Source: Ramularia collo-cygni (Eukaryota; Ascomycota; Dothideomycetes; Mycosphaerellales; Mycosphaerellaceae). From it: a stretch of DNA of 64,000 nucleotides. This document shows, piece after piece, positions 56,857 through 64,000 of this stretch (position 1 is the stretch's first letter; every line of letters starts with the position of its first letter). The translations under genes were made by a program, and so were the position numbers. The notes beneath the pieces are model-generated. The model saw nothing but the letters and a program-made list of their open reading frames with translations, did not search any database and was not told the origin of the DNA. The stretch lies in assembly GCF_900074925.1 (NCBI RefSeq), contig NW_019716260.1, positions 390,539 to 454,538 of the forward strand. The letters are read 5' to 3'.

Positions 56857-57903
56857 ATGGCGCGCCCCGCAACCACTCTCCCGGCGTTCCTCAAGCAGTC
56901 CAAGACCGACCTCCACAGCAAATTCGTCGACTTAGAATGGCAGCAACGCAATCGACTACTGCTTGGCACGCAACCGACATCTCCTTCTCNACCTTCGCCT
57001 TGGGCTCGCCTTTCCGGACCTACAATCGCCCCGCGCAATCGGTACCTCAATGTAGAGCCCTTCGCCGCTAACCGCATCCATTTGCAAGTCGCCGAGGGCG
57101 AGAATGACTATATCAACGCGAGTCCGATCACACTGGGAAAGCGGAATTACATCGCTACACAGGGCCCAAAGGACACCGGAGTTGGACATTTCTGGCGGAT
57201 GGTGGAGGAGCAGAATGTGGGTGTTGTGGTTATGCTGACGCAGACACATGAGGCGGGAAAGGAAAAATGCTGGGCATACTATCCTGTTGGAGAGGGAGAC
57301 GAGGAGAGGGTGGTGAAGGCTGAGGAGGAGGGACGAAAGACCGAGGTAGAGTTGGAGGCTTTGAGGGAGGATCCTAAGGCGAGAAGTCAGGTTCGGCAGT
57401 TGAAGTTGCGGACGAGTCAGGAGGAGTCTGCGAAGTCTGAGGAGAGGGAAGTGCACCATCTTCTCTTTGCTGGGTGGCCAGATTTCTTGGTTCCCGAAGG
57501 AGAGGACCGCGCAGCGCTGGTAGAGCTGGTGAGGTTGAGTGCTGCGCTGTCTTCGCCTTCCTCTGCAGCGAACCTGGAGAGCAGCCTCCCGCAGGCACTT
57601 GAGAGTGTGGACCCCGCTCGGCCACGGATTGTTCATTGTTCAGCCGGTGTGGGACGCAGTGGAACGTTCATTGCGTTGGACTATCTCCTGCATCTTCTGN
57701 ACACGGGAGAGCTGGACAACCTCCCCAACGATCAAGACCCGATCGTTGAGATCGTTGACTCACTACGACAACAGCGGATGATGATGGTGCAAGGAGAGGG
57801 CCAATTTATGTTTTTATACGAAGTCCTCCGGGAACTCTGGCTTGAACGGGCGAATGGCCAAGCGAATGGTGGTGCGGCTAACGGCAACGAGACTGGGAAC
57901 TGA
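56857..57903 (+). CDS. Protein tyrosine phosphatase (classical PTP)
   Basis: Intronless, 348 residues consisting almost entirely of the catalytic domain. The P-loop HCSAGVGRSGT has its nucleophilic Cys at about residue 261. The WPD loop is AGWPDFLVPE (about 207) with the general acid Asp. NDYINASPI and TQGP are the substrate-recognition motifs, and the Q-loop is VQGEGQFMF. Relatives include fission yeast Pyp1-3 and budding yeast Ptp1, which dephosphorylate MAP kinases such as Sty1/Hog1; that target is inferred. An acidic Glu/Lys-rich insert (about 150-195) sits between the recognition loop and the WPD loop. The C-terminus is short and Asn/Gly-rich. N bases at 56990 and 57700. Confidence 0.93.
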   Translation: MARPATTLPAFLKQSKTDLHSKFVDLEWQQRNRLLLGTQPTSPSXPSPWARLSGPTIAPRNRYLNVEPFAANRIHLQVAEGENDYINASPITLGKRNYIATQGPKDTGVGHFWRMVEEQNVGVVVMLTQTHEAGKEKCWAYYPVGEGDEERVVKAEEEGRKTEVELEALREDPKARSQVRQLKLRTSQEESAKSEEREVHHLLFAGWPDFLVPEGEDRAALVELVRLSAALSSPSSAANLESSLPQALESVDPARPRIVHCSAGVGRSGTFIALDYLLHLLXTGELDNLPNDQDPIVEIVDSLRQQRMMMVQGEGQFMFLYEVLRELWLERANGQANGGAANGNETGN

Positions 57904-58365
57904 ACACTACATCGGCATGAGGGATGATCACGAGGCATATGCATCTTGAACTAGCTTGGACATGGCGCGATGGTGGCAGAAGCTGGGAGGTCTTTTGATA
58001 GTATTGGGGTTGACTGCGATGCGATTAGCGTTTAATTTGCGCTTGCCGGTAGCGCAGATGAACGTGAACGGGATATGTATTGCGCAAGCTCATTAGGGCG
58101 GAGAGTCTTGACAACACGGCATGCTTGTAACGTCCATAATGGAACAGATAGTGTACGAACAACGAACCTCCTTCCTCGTGCGTTATAGAAATGCATCTAG
58201 CTTGATTGCAAGTTTGTAGCAGACTCATGGGGGCGAATAGAAAGGATTGCCATTTTAGGAAGGAGCTCAAACGTACCAGGACTAAAAGGAACGACTGCAC
58301 GTTGTGAAGCCAAAAAAGTCATCTTCCACTTCACGTCTAACGTCCTACAATCACATTTATTCAAA
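57904..58365. other. Intergenic before rsa3
   Basis: About 460 bases holding the phosphatase 3' UTR and the rsa3 promoter. No gene features seen. Confidence 0.5.
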
Positions 58366-58837
58366 ATGGCTCCCGAAAAGAAAAGAAGAAATAAACGCAA
58401 GAGCAGGACCGCAGAAGGTAAACAACTTTTCAAGTCCAGCAAAAGCACCTCATTGACCAGATTTAGTTTCTTCCGCCTCTTCCTCATCCGAAAATGAAAG
58501 TGACAGCGTTGTCTCAGACGTCGCTCCAGAGCCAGAACCCAAGAAGCAAAAACAAAGCAAGCCAAAGACCAAGAGCATGCCAACAGAAGACTCGGCTGCT
58601 GCAAACGAACACGTCTCGGTCCCGGAACGCAAAGTAAACAAAAGCTCCGATCAGGCTTTTGAGGAATTCTATCTCCGACAAGCAGCGCAGGAATTCGCCA
58701 ATGATCTTGATAAGCTACGCTCAGCTGGAGATTTCAGTGCGAAGAGTGTGCCGATGTTGATTGCGGCACTCAAGCAGGGCTCTGCCTGTTTTGGTGCGGA
58801 GGAGAAGGCGAGAGTTGCCGGCGCTGTTAAGGGATGA
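58366..58837 (+). CDS. rsa3: Ribosome assembly protein 3 (Rsa3)
   Basis: Predicted 140 residues. Rsa3 is a nucleolar factor of 60S subunit assembly. A basic N-terminus (MAPEKKRRNKRKSRT) is followed by an acidic-Ser tract, a Lys-rich KKQKQSKPKTK and the conserved C-terminal domain FEEFYLRQAAQEFANDLDKL, then DFSAKSVPMLIAALKQG. Exons are 58366-58417 and 58467-58837, with a 49-base intron (GTAAAC...TTTAG) whose joining codon is GTT. An internal ATG at 58577 would lose the basic N-terminus. A stop-overlapping frame after it (58834-59094) is not supported. Confidence 0.88.
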
Positions 58838-59841
58838 AAGGTGCTGTGTTGTTGGGATTACTGATGCTACATGAGGTCCTTGTTGAGCAACTTGCTACGG
58901 GTTCATGTCCAAATGTGCCTAGATGCTGCTCGGTGGAAATGAGGGCACGAGATGGAGATCCGGAAGCGGGAACGGCCAGAGCTTGCAAACGTCTGAAGGA
59001 GATAGACGCGAGTCACACCAGCTGCCAAGAATGGGAGTATATGGTGTCTGAGTGCGTCATACCCCCCGGGTTCCAAATGAGGGTTAATGATTAGATATTG
59101 GGAAAGTCNTCCTCCGAGGTGCAGTGTTCATATGGCAAGCGAAGCAGAGGGCGTGCACTCAAACCCGAGAAATGAGATGATGGTCTTGGTAAACACCCAG
59201 TTCACTGCGATTTGACTCTTCTCTCCGTCATCTGCCTCGACTGAAGTTTGAGAAACACGACTTAAGGTGGCAAAATACCACGCTATGTAATCTGCTATAT
59301 AGAACCCCGTCTTGCCTACCGGGCGCCTTTTCGACCAATCCTTAGGCGGCATTGCTAGCTTATTCTCCTTTCGAGATGTAGAGCGAGCTACACCCTATAA
59401 GAACCGAGGATCTTCCACGAACAAAGCTTGATAGGNCGGAATGTTAAACTCTCCATCACGCGTTGAATCTTGCACTCTGAAAGGCAAGAGAATTGAAGCT
59501 TGCCGGCTCTCGTCGTGCTTATCCTGGAGAAAGACACGGGCGAGGGATTTGCACTGGTGTCATTATGGAGGGGAGCGACAAGTGATGTGGTGTCGCTAGC
59601 TCCCTGCAGGTCGCAGAATCGGTGAGATATTCTGGTTTCGCGGCCATAGCATTTCCCACAAGGGTTGACGCAAGTGGGCTGATCGAGCCAGAAGGATGAG
59701 GTCCGGGTAGGGGTCGTGATACCGCTGCGGTTTCCAGCTACCAGATAACGGCACAAGATGCTTCGACGCATATGCCCGTTTGTCTTCCTCTTCCAGTGGA
59801 ATCGCTTCGCGGGCAGTAGACCAGCTTCATGCATCCATTCC
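58838..59841. other. 1 kb intergenic, convergent 3' ends
   Basis: Between rsa3 and the opposite-strand dam1 gene. A 231-codon minus-strand frame (59388-60083) overlaps dam1 in another phase and is rejected. No repeat or RNA gene seen. N bases at 59109 and 59436. Confidence 0.5.
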
Positions 59842-60558
59842 TCACTTCGTGCTCCTCCCTCTAGGAATTCCTCTCCCAATTCCACTTCCGGCTCTCCCTC
59901 TATCCGTCCCACGACCTCTAGTGCTGGTCCCCCTCGCAATACCACTCCCCGCTCTTCCCCTGCCAGCAGTCCCCCTTCCAACCCCACCAACACTCTTCGC
60001 CGCGCTCCCCGGAACACTTGAATACTTCCCTGCACTCTTTTTGACACTCGTAGGCGGCGGATCATTGACAAAACTCGTATCACTCGTCAAGAAAGTCGCG
60101 TCCATCTGCTGTTGCTGTTGGTGTTGCAGAAACGGACTCTCCGACATCTGATCATACCCTCCACTGCCACCATGATTCGCCGCGAAACTCTGCGGCACGG
60201 GCGCCTCACTGAAATCCACACAAAAAGCACTCATNTTCATGCCGTAGAGAAACGCTGCGAAGTTCTCATTGAATCTCCCTAGACTTTCATTAAGGAGTTG
60301 GAGGTGCATGAAATTTGCTTCCAGATCGGCCATTGCGTCGCTGAGTTCGCCGAATGCGGGTTCTAAAGCTGTGAGGGGAAAGTCCGAGGATGTGTCGATG
60401 GAGGTTGTGGGTGTTGTTTGTGAGGCGCGAAGACTGGTGCGTGAGGCAGAACGCAGCGGGGTGGTGGGACGGGAGGGAAGGGTGTTGGAGCGGGAAGATG
60501 TGCTGCGTTTATGTGCTGAATTGGACTCGGGGAGGGGAGTCACGACTGTTGTTGCCAT
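59842..60558 (-). CDS. dam1: DASH complex subunit Dam1
   Basis: Predicted 238 residues. Dam1 is part of the DASH ring that couples kinetochores to spindle microtubules. The Dam1 core is LEPAFGELSDAMADLEANFMHLQLLNESLGRFNENFAAFLYGM, then SAFCVDFSEAPVPQSF (about residues 65-130). A Ser/Thr-Pro-rich N-terminus (SRPTTPLRSASRTSL) looks phosphorylatable, as expected for Aurora control. The C-terminal third is unusual: a Gln run (QQQQQ) and a Gly/Arg-rich tail with many RG dipeptides. The frame continues upstream to 60684; I chose the ATG at 60558 (AACGAAATGGC, strong context) because the extra 42 residues are Asn/Phe-rich and unlike the family. Confidence 0.87.
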   Translation of the reverse strand: MATTVVTPLPESNSAHKRSTSSRSNTLPSRPTTPLRSASRTSLRASQTTPTTSIDTSSDFPLTALEPAFGELSDAMADLEANFMHLQLLNESLGRFNENFAAFLYGMXMSAFCVDFSEAPVPQSFAANHGGSGGYDQMSESPFLQHQQQQQMDATFLTSDTSFVNDPPPTSVKKSAGKYSSVPGSAAKSVGGVGRGTAGRGRAGSGIARGTSTRGRGTDRGRAGSGIGRGIPRGRSTK

Positions 60559-60899
60559 TTCGTTCAGCGGGCTCGTGCTGTTCTTGTGGTTGTTAAAGTC
60601 AAAGTCGAGAACGAGATTGAGGTTGAAGTTCAAGCTGGACGACGCGTTTGTTTTCTTGGCGAAATGTGGTGACATGAAGATCAATCAAGTTCCGCTTCAA
60701 CGATAATAATAATAATAATAATGGAATGATTAATGCAACTACGCTACAATAAATAACCCTAGGTAAACCGCGTCCTCCTCTTTCATGTATCAAAACAAAC
60801 GCAGTCAACAAAGCAAAACAATCCTTTCCGCGCGCCACTGTACTATTGACCAGCCCAAGATCTGTCGTTGTATCCTATCCAGCTCATGGCTGCACTCCC
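60559..60899. other. Intergenic with microsatellite
   Basis: About 340 bases between the dam1 start and the 3' end of the Slm1-like gene, both on the minus strand. It contains the dam1 leader and a TAA microsatellite. Confidence 0.5.
60703..60722. repeat. TAA trinucleotide microsatellite
   Basis: Twenty bases of pure ATA/TAA repeat upstream of dam1. A likely length-variable marker. Confidence 0.85.
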
Positions 60900-63796
60900 C
60901 TAACGTGTGGGAAATTCGCCGGGAACGTGCAGAGCACTCACGCTCAGGCTCGTGTCATGTCTGATGACCCGCGGGAACAGCACGCCAGTCTCATGAGCGC
61001 CCACTCTCTCGTTGCCACCCAGCTCCTCTTCTGCGCTTCTACTTGCAATCGCAGTAGTCGTTGGGGATGCGGCAAGAGGATCAGTCGTAGGTACGATTGG
61101 TGTATTGAGCACATCGGTGTCAATCGTTGGGGTCGAAGCTGCGCTCAAGATGTCGTCAATGTTATTACGATCACCGAAGCTTGGCTTGGACGGCAGAGAT
61201 GTGATAGGTGTTGCACTGTCGCTCAATGCTACAACGCCGGGACTACCGCGTCTAGCCTCGGTGACCTCCTCATCAGCGGTCGGATTCACGGGCACGGCTG
61301 CGTACGCGGAGGCGGCGGAAGCATTCGCGCGTGTACTGTCCGTTGGGGCAGCTGCAGCACTAAAAGGTAGTTCTTCGGCCTCGATGGGCGAAACCGGGGA
61401 AAAATCGCCTTCCAGCTCTGGTACAACGGCGTCGTGTTGCTGACGCTTGTAAGCCTCGGTGCCGATAATACCAGCTCCGGCTCCTGCTGCAACGCCTCCT
61501 GCAGCGGGCGCCAGCCATTCATTCCGTGTGCTGTCCTGAACGATTGGCTGCTGTGGAGCCGCAATGGCCTGTGGCTGCGTCTGCTGCGGCTGCTGCTGCT
61601 GCGGGGCTGACTGCTGTACAAATGGCTTCTGCTGTTGCAATTGCGGCTGCTGTTGCTGGTGCTGAACGATTGGTTGCTGCTGGTGAACTATTGGCTGTTG
61701 CTGGACGGGAATAGCGACAGGCTGAGTGTCAAGTGCACGATCAGCACTTTGCTTGAGTGGCTGTTCCTGTGCAAGCGCAGCATGCCGTTCTCCATCGTAC
61801 GAGCCTCGGACGCCGNCGAGGCGGTAGGGATTTTCTCCGCCATACTCGTGCTGAGCAGAGCCGGCAGGAACGCTGGCGGCCCCAGTAACTCCACGATCAG
61901 AATCAGAAGAGTTCGTTTCACTCGCCATGGTACCCGTCTTTCGAAGAAGCAGATCAGACGGGAATCGGCCCCCTACGTATTGTCATGCTGGTTAGTCTCC
62001 GCTATAACAGAAGGGACGCAAGAAAAGGGCAAGCACTCACTCACCTGGCTGCGGCCGCACTGGTCGCTGCTCTGCAGGATGCTTCTCTGCAAGACCGGCG
62101 GCATCGGCCGAGTATGGAGCCTGATCGGCTTCGTCATCTTCCATGCCATCACTGCTAACAGTGGCGGAACGACTACGTTCGCTAGTGCCACTAACGCTGC
62201 GAGCATGCTTTCGAACAAAGGCACTGCGTTCCTCGCCAGTCTTCTCTGTCAAGATCCTGATGTCCTCAAACCATGCCATCATTGTCTCGTAACTCTCGGC
62301 GCGGAACACCCAATTGTGACCCTTGTGCATGCCACCCGACTGCTTTCCCTTGAGCATGAACTTATGGCTGGAAGAGCCGCGGTCTGAATGCGACCCGAGC
62401 TTCTGGTCTAACAAGTACAACGACATGACCGGTGGCTGCGAGTAGATCTTGTCCGCAGACTTGAACTCGTGCAGGTGAGTTGCCGAGAGCACATACCAGC
62501 CAGGGGTATACGATTTGAGATACTNGCTCTTACGCTCAAGCATGCCCGCACGGATCTCAGTAGCCTGTGGGTGGTTCTTGCCCGGGTACGAGATATCCTC
62601 GATCCTGCGAAGGGGAAGGCCTGGATCGACGAAGTGCGGGTCAGTGGTAACGAATTGGTACCACTCCTGATCCTTTGGCAGAGCAATAGGCCCAGTGCGG
62701 AGGGCTTCGACCGCGTTGTAGGCGTCATCGCCCTCGCGCTTAAGAATGCCGGCGAGCGCATTGTATGCTTTCTGAATCTCGCCAACCACAATAGCTTCGA
62801 GCTCACGCCCAGAGCTTTCGAGGTTGAGGTATGCCTGATGTCGGTTAGCTCGTTCTGCTCAAACTGCCTTGGAAGACCCACCCTGTGCAAATAGTTCTCC
62901 TCGTCAATCTGCTTCTCAACTGCCCGATCAACACCGAGACGAACAACATATGGATCATTCTTGCCCATGGCGTCCTCGTGGTCGGCGTGCTGCAGAGCCT
63001 CCCTAAGCTTCTCAATCTCTTTGCGTGTGGCATCCTTCTCCTTCTCGACCGAGTTCTTGAAATCACCACTCAGACCCTTTATCTCCTTGATCTTCTGGCC
63101 AAGATCACTTCTCAATCCGGACAAGGCATTGATGACATCATTCTCAATGTCGCGCGACTTGTGTGCCTCGACGATGGAGTGTTGGTGGAAGTCGGTGAGG
63201 ATCCGAGTGGCATCTCCGAGACCACCATTCGTCATGAAGACTGAGGGGTGCACGACGTTGGAGATGGTGTTCTGTACCTTGTGAATCGCCTTGGCGCGTG
63301 CATCGTAGGAGTTTTGAATCTCGCGGAAGTAGGTGATCAAGCTCTTGAGCAGCTGTCGCCAGGCCTGGAAACGGTTGGCCAACACCTCGGTCGGTGCACC
63401 TGTCGTAGGCACAGGGGTGGAGAAGACGCTGTGGAAGTCGGCCGAGTCGGCATCGTAGCTGCGCGATACGCTGCGCAAACTGCCCGCCGACAGGCTCTTC
63501 TTGCTGCCGCTGCGCTTGATGCTGCTGCTGCGCTTGAAGCTGGATTTCTTCTTGAGCGTGTTATTGCGCGATACGCCGCCGACTGCTGTGGAGGCAGTTG
63601 AGGCAGATCGGTTGATCCCGCCGTCCGTTATGGATGCGAAGTCTTCGGTGAAGGCGCTCTGCTGACCGACCTGAGGAGCCACCATCGCCGGGCCGCCAAC
63701 AGTCGCAGACGTCACAAAGTCCGTCTCCTGTACGCCATATCCGCGATTGCTGAACGATTCGCCGGGGTTTGGCACAGACCCGTGTGGTGCAGCCAT
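60900..63796 (-). CDS. Slm1/2-like PH-domain PI(4,5)P2-binding protein
   Basis: Predicted 925 residues. Slm1/Slm2 bind PI(4,5)P2 at the plasma membrane (eisosomes) and act in TORC2 signalling and actin control. A Ser/Lys-rich region (KKKSSFKRSSSIKRSGSKKS, about 80-100) precedes an F-BAR-like helical domain (about 130-350: NRFQAWRQLLKSLITYFREI, then NLESSGRELEAIVVGEIQKAY). The PH domain is at about 400-520, with GMLERKS and KSYTPGWYVLSATHLHEFKS. The tail is Gln/Pro-rich with polyQ runs, and ends with RHDTSLSVSALHVPGEFPTR, a family-like terminus. Exons are 63796-62882, 62834-62045 and 61972-60900; introns are 47 and 72 bases. The ATG inside exon 3 (MASETNS) is internal. Confidence 0.9.
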
Positions 63797-64000
63797 GGCG
63801 GAGGGTAGATGCCTGCTCCCGTCGGAGATGCTGTCCCTGAATGGAGATCTTCGGTGGGCGACAACAAACAGGATGTTGTCTACTGGACGATGCTGGTAGG
63901 GATGGTGTTTCGCAACGGCTCTGACTTATGTTGTGGTGATAGGCGACGGGTAAACGAAGCGGACAAGACGAGAGTTGCGCAGACAACCGCAGGAGAAGGA
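63797..64000. promoter_or_regulatory. Upstream region of Slm1-like gene
   Basis: The last 204 bases of the window, upstream of the Slm1-like start. No gene or element seen. Confidence 0.4.

Noticed and set aside
58834..59094. 86-codon frame overlapping the rsa3 stop
   Set aside because: It begins inside the rsa3 stop region, has no family features, and is most simply the 3' UTR.
59388..60083. 231-codon minus-strand frame
   Set aside because: It overlaps the Dam1 C-terminal coding region in another phase and reflects its GC-rich repeats.
1..64000. Secondary-metabolite cluster, CRISPR array or phage-like system
   Set aside because: No polyketide synthase, peptide synthetase, terpene cyclase or P450 backbone is present, and there are no regularly spaced repeats; the host is a eukaryote.

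Overview
The window is nuclear DNA of a filamentous ascomycete. Split genes carry short introns (about 47 to 124 bases, mostly GTRAGT-type 5' sites and a CTAAC/CTGAC-like branch). The gene set is typical of Pezizomycotina: a white collar-1 photoreceptor, a hybrid histidine kinase, an HsbA-type secreted protein, a Zn2Cys6 regulator, a Ytp1-like membrane protein and a Grg1/CCG-1 protein. Overall style suggests Dothideomycetes, but that is inference. About fifty isolated N bases are scattered through the window; they blur single residues and should be read as consensus ambiguity. No rRNA, tRNA, CRISPR array or autonomous transposon was recognised.

Layout, left to right. 1-7 kb: 3' end of a Bck1-like MAPKKK, a zinc-knuckle Cys-rich protein of unknown function, a 2.1 kb gene-poor stretch, and a Chs4/Skt5-like chitin synthase activator whose farnesylation box is completed by a 12-base last exon. 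7.7-16.6 kb: secreted M14 carboxypeptidase, a NIF3-like reading frame without a clear start, a GFA/CENP-V zinc protein, a Ytp1-like membrane protein and a CRAL-TRIO protein with a mitochondrial-looking N-terminus. 17-26.5 kb: ER protein disulfide isomerase, two MITE-like inverted-repeat elements, a degenerate aminoglycoside-phosphotransferase-fold kinase, Tan1 (tRNA acetylation), a D-serine dehydratase-like enzyme and a coiled-coil protein with a possible SUMO-interaction motif. 27-40 kb: a conserved fungal protein of unknown function, white collar-1, a divergent pair (dimeric alpha/beta-barrel protein and class II aldolase), and a Zn2Cys6 transcription factor. 41-52.5 kb: MIC26/27 and the Oct1 peptidase sharing a 183-base promoter, a TauD-type dioxygenase, an HsbA-type protein, a hybrid histidine kinase and a tiny Grg1-like gene whose first coding exon is only the ATG. 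52.5-64 kb: a 3.3 kb gene-poor stretch, a small conserved protein, a tyrosine phosphatase, Rsa3, Dam1 and an Slm1-like PH-domain protein.

Functional themes are signalling and cell surface (Bck1, Chs4, Slm1, histidine kinase, PTP, HsbA), mitochondria (Oct1, MIC26/27, possibly the CRAL-TRIO protein), light and carbon response (WC-1, Grg1), and core RNA or chromosome work (Tan1, Rsa3, Dam1). I see no secondary-metabolite backbone gene and no clearly new multi-gene system. The best leads are the split CaaX box, the MITE pair abutting the degenerate kinase, the zinc-knuckle protein with a 30-base minisatellite, and the aldolase / barrel protein / Zn2Cys6 neighbourhood.
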